DNA of 28,265 nt from a virus. The DNA is taken from positions 1 to 28,265 of IMG/VR virus record IMGVR_UViG_3300030451_003072. The stretch is one strand, 5' to 3'. How positions within the stretch are numbered: position 1 is the stretch's first letter; every line of letters begins with the position of its first letter. Shown here piece after piece: positions 6,698 to 13,553 of the stretch. Below the pieces are notes generated by a model that saw only the letters and a program-made list of their open reading frames with translations, did not search any database and had not been told where the DNA came from. The translations under genes were made by a program, and so were the position numbers.

Positions 6698-6930
6698 TGG
6701 GGGGAGTAGATGTATTAATCGCCAAGATTAGTTTTTCTAAAATCGAAAGAATCGCTAAAGAAATTTTAGGAGATGATAAACTTTCTTTGAGTGAACAAGA
6801 ATTTTTATTTTCAAAAATGCAAGACAGAGTTAAAGATGCAGAAGGAAAATTTATAGCTGATGTCCATTACTATTCTGAACTTTTGAAATGCGAAAGGAGA
6901 GTAAAAGAAAGGAGACTAGGTGGTTCTTGA
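6697..6930 (+). CDS. Small hypothetical protein, 77 aa
   Basis: ATG 6697 overlaps the stop of the 32-aa membrane peptide. GAGGTGGG (6686-6693) is the likely binding site. The protein is charged and helical (KIERIAKEILGDD, then SLSEQEFLFSKMQDRV), with one cysteine and a basic C-terminus (RRVKERRLGGS). It has no membrane segment or catalytic motif. It overlaps the GTG start of the next gene by 11 nt. Not recognised; position between the nuclease and polymerase genes suggests a replication accessory role. Confidence 0.65.
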   Translation: MGGVDVLIAKISFSKIERIAKEILGDDKLSLSEQEFLFSKMQDRVKDAEGKFIADVHYYSELLKCERRVKERRLGGS

Positions 6931-7165
6931 TAAAAGAATAGATAAGTACATAAGAGTATTTGAGGGTGATGATGTCAAATATATTTTTATTTTAGATGAA
7001 TCGAAATCAATGGATATGGGGGAGGATATATGGTCAGCATTTGCTGGGAAAACTTACAGGACAGAGGATATAAGAAAATGGGCGAAGAAAAATGGGCTTC
7101 TAATGCAGATAGCTTTGAGAGCAAAACCGTCAGAGAAGAATACGAAAGGATATTGGGAGTCTTAA
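6920..7165 (+). CDS. Small hypothetical protein, 81 aa, GTG start
   Basis: The best start is GTG 6920, preceded by AAAGGAG (6908-6914). The first 55 residues look like real protein (DKRIDKYIRVFEGDDVKYIF, then an acidic stretch). The last third overlaps the next gene in another frame and reads less convincingly, so the protein may be real only up to there, or the two frames may be joined by a frameshift. No known domain is recognised. Confidence 0.5.
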   Translation: MVLDKRIDKYIRVFEGDDVKYIFILDESKSMDMGEDIWSAFAGKTYRTEDIRKWAKKNGLLMQIALRAKPSEKNTKGYWES

Positions 7166-7833
7166 ATGTCGAGATTACACCACCCCCATGCGAAACCCAT
7201 AATTGTAGATATAAGCCAAGATGTAAGAATGAATTACTTGCGTGTAAATCTTTTTTAAATTTTTTAACTACGGGTAATAATTTAGCATCGCCATCTCTAC
7301 CAACAAGGCAAATCTATCGAAAAGGTTTTTATGAATCGCCTTATAATGGCTCTAACAGAACAACACCTGACAATTTATCCCTCGTTAAGTTTGGAGATAT
7401 TGCCAAAAAAATTAGTGAATTTAATTATGATATAAATTCTGAAGAAGCAGAACTACAAGGAAAAGAATTTTTTAATTTATATAAACCACTTGAAGATGCA
7501 GGGGTAAAGAACCCATTACTATATTTAGCAAAAGAAAAAAATTGGGAGATAGGGTTTGTTTATAAGGGAGTAAAGAGATGGCTCACCATAACTTACAATG
7601 CTGATAAAAGAAAACTAGATAAACTCATAGAGCAACTAAAAGAAAAAAGTGTGAATTTGTTTTCAGGAAATGCACTTGCTTATAATTCAAGACAGCAAGG
7701 TGAAGCAAGAATGAGAAAAAAGATTCTACAAGTAGAGTATAGGAAAACATCAAGTAAATTATTATCGCAGTTTAAAAAAGGTAGAACTTTATTAGAGAAA
7801 GAAGAGAAAAGAAAAGCAAAGGGGAACTATTGA
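7078..7833 (+). CDS. Cysteine-motif phage protein of unknown function, 251 aa
   Basis: I prefer ATG 7078 (AGAGGA at 7063-7068) to the in-frame ATG 7030, which would overlap the previous gene by 136 nt; 7030 has a stronger GGAGG, so this is not certain. Near the N-terminus CETHNCRYKPRCKNELLAC gives four closely spaced cysteines, likely a zinc or iron-sulfur site, a pattern I associate with conserved phage proteins beside replication genes. The C-terminal half is basic and helical (RMRKKILQVEYRK, then a Lys-rich end), which suits nucleic-acid binding. The stop overlaps the TTG start of the DNA polymerase. Role in replication is inferred from position. Confidence 0.7.
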   Translation: MGEEKWASNADSFESKTVREEYERILGVLNVEITPPPCETHNCRYKPRCKNELLACKSFLNFLTTGNNLASPSLPTRQIYRKGFYESPYNGSNRTTPDNLSLVKFGDIAKKISEFNYDINSEEAELQGKEFFNLYKPLEDAGVKNPLLYLAKEKNWEIGFVYKGVKRWLTITYNADKRKLDKLIEQLKEKSVNLFSGNALAYNSRQQGEARMRKKILQVEYRKTSSKLLSQFKKGRTLLEKEEKRKAKGNY

Positions 7834-9641
7834 AGTTATTAACTATTGATTTTGAAACTTACTATGACAGACAATTTTCGTTGTCTAAAATAACAACAGA
7901 AGAATATATAAGAAGTGATGAGTTTGAGACTATTGGTGTAGCAGTCAAAGAAGATGGTGGAGAAACAAAATGGTATACAGGAACTCACCAAGAAATAAAA
8001 AAAGCCTTAAAGCAATATGATTGGGAAAATTCAGGTTGTTTGGCTCATAACGCAATGTTTGATTCTGCCATACTCACATGGTTGTTTGGCATAAAACCAA
8101 AGATGTGGTTCGATACTATGAGTATGGGTAGAGCATTGATTGGCTCATTCCATTCTGTATCCCTTGCGAATATGTCAAAGTACTACGAGGTTGGTGAGAA
8201 AGGCACAGAAGTTTTAAATGCGTTAGGTAAAAGAAGATTAGACTTTACAGAAGAAGAACTAGAAAGATATGCACAGTATTGCATTAATGATGTTGAGTTA
8301 ACTTATACTTTATTTTGTAAGATAGTCAAAGGATTCCCACATTCAGAATTACGGCTCATAGACCTAACAATAAAAATGTTTAGTGAGCCAATACTAGAAG
8401 TAGATAGTCAATTATTAAAAGAAGAATTAAAAACTATAGAAGAAAAGAAACAATCCTTACTAAATCAATCAGGTATGGATTCAAAAACCCTTGCTAGTAA
8501 TAAACAATTTGCAGAGTTTCTAGAATCTAGAGGTGTTAAAGTACCAATTAAAATAAGTCCAAGAACAGGTAAGGAAACATTTGCTTTAGCAAAGTCTGAC
8601 GAGGGCTTTAAAGAACTATTAAACCACGAAGATGAAGAAATACAAATAGTCGCAAGTGCAAGAAAAAATATAAAAAGCACAATCAATCAAACAAGAATAG
8701 AAAGATTTTTAGGTATAGCAGAGAGAGGTTCGCTACCTGTACCCCTGCGTTATTACGCCGCCCACACAGGTAGATGGGGTGGGTCTGATAAAATCAATCT
8801 ACAAAACCTACCAAAAAATAAAATACGAGAAGGTATTACTGTTCCATCAGGATACACACTTATAGATGCAGATTCCTCGCAAATTGAAGCAAGAGTTTTG
8901 TGTTGGTTTGCAGGTCAAGAAGATATGCTAGAAGCATTTAGAACAGGTCAAGACAACTACAAAATCATGGCAAGTAAAATCTATAATAAAGCAGTTGAAG
9001 ATGTAACACCTGCCGAGAGATTTATTGGTAAGACTTGCGTGTTAGGTTGTGGGTATCAGATGAGTTATTCTAAATTCAGAGGTACGATTAAAAATGCAGG
9101 GGTAGACATGACAGAAGAAGAATGTAAAAAGATTGTCTATGCTTATCGAGATTCTGCCAATCATATAGCAAGGTTATGGTACGAGGGTCAAGAATTACTA
9201 AAAAGTTTATGTCGAGGGCAAGTATCTGCCTTTGGTAAAGAGGGAATTGCTGTTGCTTTTCCTGATTCAATTCAATTACCAAACAATATGTTTATACACT
9301 ATAAAAATCTACAATCACATATAGTTGATGGTAGAAATGAAATAACCTATCGAGGAAGAGGTGGGGAGGCTAAATATATTTATGGTGGGAAACTAACAGA
9401 GAATGTAGTACAAGGATTAGCAAGAATTTTAATAGCAGATCAAATGTTGTTAATAGCCAAAAAGTACAAAGTTGTATTTACTGTGCATGATGCTGTTGCT
9501 TGTGTTGTACCTGTCGAAGAAACAGAAAGAGCAATGGAGTATGTTAAGAAATGTATGAGTTTTGTACCAGCTTGGGCAAAAGGGCTACCCCTAACTTGTG
9601 AGGTAGGTTGTGGGAAAAGTTATGGGGGGATATCAAAATGA
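7830..9641 (+). CDS. Family A DNA polymerase with 3'-5' exonuclease, 603 aa
   Basis: The N-terminal proofreading exonuclease has DFET (7-10), AHNAMFD (72-78) and YCIND (150-154), the DEDDy set. The polymerase half has motif A DADSSQIEAR (346-355), motif B RFIGKTCVLGCGYQMS (397-412) and motif C VHDA (552-555). These are the catalytic landmarks of E. coli Pol I-like enzymes and all key residues are present. Length is close to phage polymerases lacking the 5'-3' exonuclease, and none is seen. The residue matching Pol I Phe762 is Leu405. TTG 7830 is the start, overlapping the previous stop (TTGA) with AAAGGGG at 7818-7824. It is the replicative polymerase of this phage, working with the primase-helicase at 14670 and the SSB candidate at 13553. 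Confidence 0.95.
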   Translation: MKLLTIDFETYYDRQFSLSKITTEEYIRSDEFETIGVAVKEDGGETKWYTGTHQEIKKALKQYDWENSGCLAHNAMFDSAILTWLFGIKPKMWFDTMSMGRALIGSFHSVSLANMSKYYEVGEKGTEVLNALGKRRLDFTEEELERYAQYCINDVELTYTLFCKIVKGFPHSELRLIDLTIKMFSEPILEVDSQLLKEELKTIEEKKQSLLNQSGMDSKTLASNKQFAEFLESRGVKVPIKISPRTGKETFALAKSDEGFKELLNHEDEEIQIVASARKNIKSTINQTRIERFLGIAERGSLPVPLRYYAAHTGRWGGSDKINLQNLPKNKIREGITVPSGYTLIDADSSQIEARVLCWFAGQEDMLEAFRTGQDNYKIMASKIYNKAVEDVTPAERFIGKTCVLGCGYQMSYSKFRGTIKNAGVDMTEEECKKIVYAYRDSANHIARLWYEGQELLKSLCRGQVSAFGKEGIAVAFPDSIQLPNNMFIHYKNLQSHIVDGRNEITYRGRGGEAKYIYGGKLTENVVQGLARILIADQMLLIAKKYKVVFTVHDAVACVVPVEETERAMEYVKKCMSFVPAWAKGLPLTCEVGCGKSYGGISK

Positions 9642-9988
9642 GTGATCTATCTTATCTAGCAGGTTTGTTTGATGGTGAGGGGAGTGTGAGGTATAAGTGT
9701 ATGCCACGCACAAGACACGATAGACCGAAAAAGCCAATCTACAATACATGGGAGATTAGGTTAGAAATAGCCATGACAGACAAAAAGATAATTGATTGGG
9801 TTCATAAGTTAGTGGGAGTTGGAACTGCAAACCCACGAAAAGTCAAAAAAGGTATGAAGCCACAATGGAGATGGATATGCAGATACAGAGATGCGTTACG
9901 GGTATGTAAATTACTTTCTCCATACTTAAAAATAAAGAACGGCGAAGTAGAAAAAATTATTAACCATTATAAAAGGAGAGGTAAATGA
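9638..9988 (+). CDS. Free-standing LAGLIDADG homing endonuclease, 116 aa
   Basis: YLAGLFDGEGSV (6-17) is a clear LAGLIDADG motif with its acidic residues, followed by beta-strand residues (WEIRLEIAMTDKKIIDWV) and a basic, Trp/Arg-rich stretch (KPQWRWICRYRDALRV) typical of the DNA-binding face. One motif in about 116 residues means it would act as a homodimer. I chose ATG 9638 over TTG 9608 because GGGGGG (9624-9629) precedes it and it makes the usual 4-nt ATGA overlap with the polymerase stop. It is not inside an intron or intein, as the polymerase is uninterrupted. It likely cuts related phage DNA lacking it, spreading itself or its flanks. Confidence 0.85.
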   Translation: MSDLSYLAGLFDGEGSVRYKCMPRTRHDRPKKPIYNTWEIRLEIAMTDKKIIDWVHKLVGVGTANPRKVKKGMKPQWRWICRYRDALRVCKLLSPYLKIKNGEVEKIINHYKRRGK

Positions 9989-10296
9989 GTTGGAAGAAAA
10001 ACAAAATAGAAAAGGAGGAAGTTGATGCTAGTAATAAGCCGATGGACATGGAGAAAGATGTACAAGAAGATATGGTTAACCACCCTCCGCACTATAAGGT
10101 GGGTGGTATCGAGACCCTTGATTTTATTAGGGCTAAACTTAATTCTGATGGGTATGTTGGTTATTGTGTTGGGAATGTTTTGAAGTATCTATCAAGAGCT
10201 GGGCATAAAGACAGACAGAAAGTACAAGAAGATTTAAAGAAAGCTGAATTTTATCTAAAGGAAGCTATTTTGATTGGCGAGAAAGATGACGGATAA
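9985..10296 (+). CDS. DUF3310 (SaV-like) protein, possible nucleotide kinase-like, 103 aa
   Basis: After a charged N-terminal tail of about 28 residues comes the DUF3310 core: VNHPPHYKVGGIETLDFI (31-48), GYCVGNVLKYLSRAGHKD (59-76) and a helix DLKKAEFYL (83-91). This small family is common in phages. I recall that phage T7 gene 1.7, described as a nucleotide kinase, belongs to it, but whether this homologue has that activity is unknown. ATG 9985 overlaps the homing-endonuclease stop by 4 nt with AAAGGAGAGG at 9972-9981. Confidence 0.85.
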   Translation: MSWKKNKIEKEEVDASNKPMDMEKDVQEDMVNHPPHYKVGGIETLDFIRAKLNSDGYVGYCVGNVLKYLSRAGHKDRQKVQEDLKKAEFYLKEAILIGEKDDG

Positions 10297-10537
10297 AATA
10301 AAAGTATTACCAACAGTAAAGAAAAAAGAAGTATCAGGTGTAGAAAAACTTCTAGAAGATTTCAAACAACAAATTAAAAATAAAGAGGGTATGTCGAATT
10401 GTATTATAATTAGTTTTGGTGCAGATGGAACTAACCCGTTAATCAGTTATGGACTTACAAAAGACCTACCTTTGTTTGAAGCTATAGGAGTGTTAGAGTA
10501 TATGAAACAAGAATTAACTCTTGGTGGTGAGGGGTAA
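10286..10537 (+). CDS. Small hypothetical protein, 83 aa
   Basis: ATG 10286 is favoured over the in-frame TTG 10274. It overlaps the DUF3310 gene by 11 nt. The protein has a Lys-rich N-terminal helix, then a short beta-like segment (NCIIISFGADGTNPLISYG) and an amphipathic helix (PLFEAIGVLEYMKQEL). The Gly/Asp loop is not a Walker motif. No family is recognised. It is part of the coupled replication operon between DUF3310 and the RecB-like nuclease. Confidence 0.65.
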   Translation: MTDKIKVLPTVKKKEVSGVEKLLEDFKQQIKNKEGMSNCIIISFGADGTNPLISYGLTKDLPLFEAIGVLEYMKQELTLGGEG

Positions 10538-10540
10538 TTT

Positions 10541-10591
10541 ATGTATACTCTCTATTACTGTGTAGATAGCGCAAAGAGGTACAACATATGA
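10541..10591 (+). CDS. Possible 16-codon ORF before the nuclease gene
   Basis: GGTGAGGGG (10526-10534) precedes ATG 10541, which opens a 16-codon frame (MYTLYYCVDSAKRYNI) ending in an ATGA overlap with the nuclease start at 10588. That geometry would couple its translation to the nuclease gene. It is Tyr-rich and too short to judge as protein. It may be a leader peptide or chance. Confidence 0.3.
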   Translation: MYTLYYCVDSAKRYNI

Positions 10592-11250
10592 GTTTAGCTT
10601 GGTCATATTCTAGTTTAAGTCTTTTTCAGCAATGTCCGAAGAAATACTACCACCTAAAAGTAGCAAAGGATATTAAAGAAAAACAAACACAAGCACTTAT
10701 CTATGGGAATGAAGTACATAAAGCCGCTGAAGAATATGTGGCGAATGATGTAGAACTTCCTGAACAATATCAGATATTTGCAAAACCCATACATAAAATT
10801 AAAAATATGAAGGGGGAAAAACATTGTGAATTAAGGCTGGGTATGACCAAAGACTTTAAACCATGTGGTTTTTTAGCTGATGATGTATGGTGGAGAGGTA
10901 TCATTGACCTCTTGATTGTTGATGGCGATAAGGGTAAGATAATAGACTACAAGACAGGGAAAAATAGTAAATACGCAGACACTAAACAACTCGACTTATT
11001 TACAGTAGCGGCTTTTACTCACTTTCCCCATCTTACTTCTATAAAGGCAGGGTTGCTATATTTAGTGACCAACGATTTTATCACAAAATCTTACGAAAAG
11101 GGAGATGTTATCGGTATAATGTCAAACTTTTGTAAAGAAGTAGATATCATGGACACCTGCTATAAAGAAGATGTTTGGAACGCAAAACCAAATTTTACTT
11201 GTTACAAGTTTTGCCCTGTGCTACATTGCCCACATAATGGTAAAGGATAA
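10588..11250 (+). CDS. RecB/Cas4-like PD-(D/E)xK nuclease with Fe-S cysteines, 220 aa
   Basis: The opening SYSSLSLFQQCPKKYYH with C16, His44 in GNEVHKAAE, Asp107 (GIIDLLIV), D120-x-K122 in IIDYKTG and Gln134 form the RecB-family nuclease core (PD-(D/E)xK, as in PF12705). C16 plus C205, C209 and C214 (TCYKFCPVLHCPH) have the spacing of the Cas4/AddB iron-sulfur cluster. Such enzymes degrade or trim single-stranded ends. In a phage replication operon the natural role is recombination or end processing, not CRISPR adaptation; no CRISPR array or cas1 is present. AAAGAGG at 10573-10579 serves as binding site. Confidence 0.85.
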   Translation: MSLAWSYSSLSLFQQCPKKYYHLKVAKDIKEKQTQALIYGNEVHKAAEEYVANDVELPEQYQIFAKPIHKIKNMKGEKHCELRLGMTKDFKPCGFLADDVWWRGIIDLLIVDGDKGKIIDYKTGKNSKYADTKQLDLFTVAAFTHFPHLTSIKAGLLYLVTNDFITKSYEKGDVIGIMSNFCKEVDIMDTCYKEDVWNAKPNFTCYKFCPVLHCPHNGKG

Positions 11251-11252
11251 TT

Positions 11253-11522
11253 ATGGCTACAAAAAAGAAAAAACGTAATTATAAAAAAGAATATCAACAG
11301 CAGAAAAAAAGAATTGCTAAAAATAAAGGTGTACATAAAGCAAGAATGGAAAGACAGCGGGCAAGAAGAAAGCTAGATAAAAAGGGTGTCAATAGAAAAG
11401 GTAAAGATATTGCACACAAGAAAGCATTAAGTAAAGGGGGGTCAAATAAAGATGGATATAAATTAGAAAAACCTAGTAAGAATAGGTCATTTAGAAGAAA
11501 TAAGGACAAGTCTGTAGCATAG
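11253..11522 (+). CDS. Small highly basic HNH-like protein, 89 aa
   Basis: The first half is extremely Lys/Arg rich and helical (MATKKKKRNYKKEY onward). The second half, DIAHKKALSKGGSN (52-65) ending in KNRSF (76-80), matches the core pattern of small phage HNH proteins (DH-x-x-PLSKGGSN ... NR), but the usual first Asp-His pair is D-I-A-H here and no zinc cysteines are present. It could be an active minimal HNH nuclease or a DNA-binding relic. It follows the RecB-like gene by 2 nt (AAAGGAT as binding site) and touches the helicase gene directly. Confidence 0.6.
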   Translation: MATKKKKRNYKKEYQQQKKRIAKNKGVHKARMERQRARRKLDKKGVNRKGKDIAHKKALSKGGSNKDGYKLEKPSKNRSFRRNKDKSVA

Positions 11523-13082
11523 ATGCAAGTAGTTAAAGATAGGGGGTTACTAGCTAGAGTGTATAACCCCGAACGCATAACAGACACTATTTCAAAAAGT
11601 AAAATAATTAAAAAACAGGGGGATATTTACGAAGTGTTAATACATTGGGATTTGGAGAACGCACAAAAATTAGCAGGTATAGGTTTAAAGAATGTTATCT
11701 CTACTATTGATAGGGATTATGAATATACGGGAATGCATAAACCTTTTGACCATCAGAAAAAGACTGCATCATTTTTAACATTATATAAAAAAGCATTTTG
11801 TTTTAACGAGCAAGGCACAGGTAAAACTATGTCAGTAATTTGGGCATGTGACTATTTAATGAAAATGAAACAGATAAAAAGAGTATTAATAGTTTGCCCT
11901 TTATCTATTATGCAATCGGCATGGCAAAACGATATTATGAAAACTACGATCCATAGAACCTGTGATATTGCCTATGGCACGGTCGATAAAAGGAAGAAAA
12001 TATTAGAACAAGGCGCTGAATTTACTATTATAAATTTTGATGGTGTAGAAATATTAGAGAATTATATAAAATACGAGGGAGGGTTTGATTTAATTATAAT
12101 TGACGAAGCTAACGCATATAAAAATCCACAAACAAAAAGATGGAAGGCAATGAATAAAATTATACAAGCGAATCCTCATATGAGATTATGGATGTTAACA
12201 GGTACACCGGCGGCTCAATCACCTGTAGATGCTTATGGCTTGGCAAAATTAGTTAATCCAAATAAAGTACCTAGATTTTTAGGCGCATGGAAAGATAAAG
12301 TTATGTTGAAAGTATCTCAATTTACTTGGATACCTAAATCTAATTCTAGTGAGCAGGTGCATAGGGTGTTACAACCTGCGATACGATTCACAAAAGAAGA
12401 ATGTATGGACTTACCTGATATAACCTTTCAAACTAGAAAAGTACCACTTACAAAACAACAACAAAAATATTATAACGATATAAGAAATAGAATGTATATC
12501 GAAGCCGCTGATGAAGATATATCGGCTGTAAATGCCGCCGCTTTAATGCAAAAACTACTTCAGATAAGCTGTGGTGCGGTCTACTCGGATAGTAAAGAAA
12601 CCGTACGATTTGATGCTAAAGATAGGTTAAAAGTTATAAAAGAAATTATTGATGAAACTTCAAATAAAGCACTTATATTTGTGCCTTTTAGAAATGCGAT
12701 AGAAATGGTTAGTGAGTTTTTAAATAAGAAAAAAATTAATAATGCAATTATAAACGGTGCAGTTTCTGCAACAAAAAGAGCCGATATATTTAATAAGTTT
12801 CAAACAGAAGATGACCTAAAAGTATTAATTATCCAACCCCAATCAGCATCGCATGGAGTTACTTTAACTAGAGCAGATACGGTAGTTTGGTTTGGACCAA
12901 CAACAAGTTTAGAAACATATATCCAAGCTAATGCTAGGGTACATAGGGCAGGACAAGTTAATAAAACCACAATCATAAACATAGAAGGGAGCGCCATAGA
13001 AAAAAGAATATATACTCTATTAAAAAATAAAGAGAATATACATAATCAAATGATTGATTTATATAAACAAGAAATTAGTTAA
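11523..13082 (+). CDS. SNF2-family superfamily 2 helicase, 519 aa
   Basis: Two RecA-like lobes are visible: motif I EQGTGKT (96-102), motif II DEAN (194-197, in IIIDEANAYKNP), motif III LTGTP (225-229), and motif VI QANARVHRAGQ (468-478), the SNF2-type arginine-finger motif. The Q-tip region FDHQKKTASF lies before motif I. Phage SNF2-like proteins are DNA translocases and may act in recombination, fork remodelling or removal of bound proteins. The ATG directly follows the preceding stop (TAGATG), with no clear binding site, which suggests translational coupling. It ends 6 nt before the promoter at 13089, closing the transcription unit. Confidence 0.9.
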   Translation: MQVVKDRGLLARVYNPERITDTISKSKIIKKQGDIYEVLIHWDLENAQKLAGIGLKNVISTIDRDYEYTGMHKPFDHQKKTASFLTLYKKAFCFNEQGTGKTMSVIWACDYLMKMKQIKRVLIVCPLSIMQSAWQNDIMKTTIHRTCDIAYGTVDKRKKILEQGAEFTIINFDGVEILENYIKYEGGFDLIIIDEANAYKNPQTKRWKAMNKIIQANPHMRLWMLTGTPAAQSPVDAYGLAKLVNPNKVPRFLGAWKDKVMLKVSQFTWIPKSNSSEQVHRVLQPAIRFTKEECMDLPDITFQTRKVPLTKQQQKYYNDIRNRMYIEAADEDISAVNAAALMQKLLQISCGAVYSDSKETVRFDAKDRLKVIKEIIDETSNKALIFVPFRNAIEMVSEFLNKKKINNAIINGAVSATKRADIFNKFQTEDDLKVLIIQPQSASHGVTLTRADTVVWFGPTTSLETYIQANARVHRAGQVNKTTIINIEGSAIEKRIYTLLKNKENIHNQMIDLYKQEIS

Positions 13083-13088
13083 AAATAC

Positions 13089-13117
13089 TTGCACATTACA
13101 CATTAAAAGTGTATAGT
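13089..13117 (+). promoter_or_regulatory. Probable sigma70 promoter for the coiled-coil/SSB/primase genes
   Basis: TTGCAC (13089-13094) and TATAGT (13112-13117) are separated by exactly 17 bp in one of the few gaps of the plus-strand module. The spacer carries an inverted repeat, TACAC (13097-13101) and GTGTA (13109-13113), that touches the -10 box, as an operator would. ATTACAC here is the reverse complement of GTGTAAT in the spacer of the promoter at 1912-1940. The rest of 13083-13151 is leader sequence with AAGGAGAAC at 13140-13148. Confidence 0.6.
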
Positions 13118-13151
13118 TAAGTTTTGGGGATACAACAAAAAGGAGAACACT

Positions 13152-13553
13152 ATGTCAGAAGAAAAGATTGACTTGGATAAGTTAGTCAAGATTTACATTA
13201 CTATAAGAGATAAGAAAGAAAATCTTACTAGTAGCTATAAAGAAGAAGTAGCTAAACTAGAAGAAAAAATGGATGTTATAAAAAGTAAGCTAGATGATGT
13301 ATTTGAATCAGGTCACATGGATTCGATTAGCACTAAATCAGGTACAGCTTATCGTAAAGTGGAAACTACATATACTATTAGTGATTGGGAGGGATTATAT
13401 GAGTTCATAGAAGATAATAAACTACCGCAAGTTTTACAAAAAAGGTTAAATCAAGGGGTACTAAAAGAGTGGTTAGAAAGTAATCCTACAATAGTACCAA
13501 GAGGTTTAAATTCGTTTTCAAAACATAAAATAACCGTGAGGAGAAAGTCATAA
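13152..13553 (+). CDS. Conserved coiled-coil phage protein, 133 aa
   Basis: Residues about 8-50 form a strongly charged heptad helix (KIYITIRDKKENL, then KEEVAKLEEKMDVIKSKLDDVF). The second half contains SGTAYRKVETTYTISDW and ends PRGLNSFSKHKITVRRKS. I recall this arrangement, ending in a TVRR-type strand, from conserved unknown proteins next to replication genes in other phages. AAGGAGAAC precedes ATG 13152. It is first in the unit led by the promoter at 13089 and overlaps the SSB candidate by one base (TAATG), so a replication role with that protein is likely. Biochemical function unknown. Confidence 0.75.
   Translation: MSEEKIDLDKLVKIYITIRDKKENLTSSYKEEVAKLEEKMDVIKSKLDDVFESGHMDSISTKSGTAYRKVETTYTISDWEGLYEFIEDNKLPQVLQKRLNQGVLKEWLESNPTIVPRGLNSFSKHKITVRRKS

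Noticed and set aside
10588-11250. Nuclease as a CRISPR Cas4 component
   Set aside because: No repeats, cas1 or cas2 in the window; the same fold and Fe-S cysteines occur in phage recombination nucleases, which fits the operon better.
11294-11587. 97-aa minus-strand ORF opposite the basic HNH-like gene
   Set aside because: Leu/Ser/Phe-rich reverse of a Lys/Arg-rich gene; no context on that strand.
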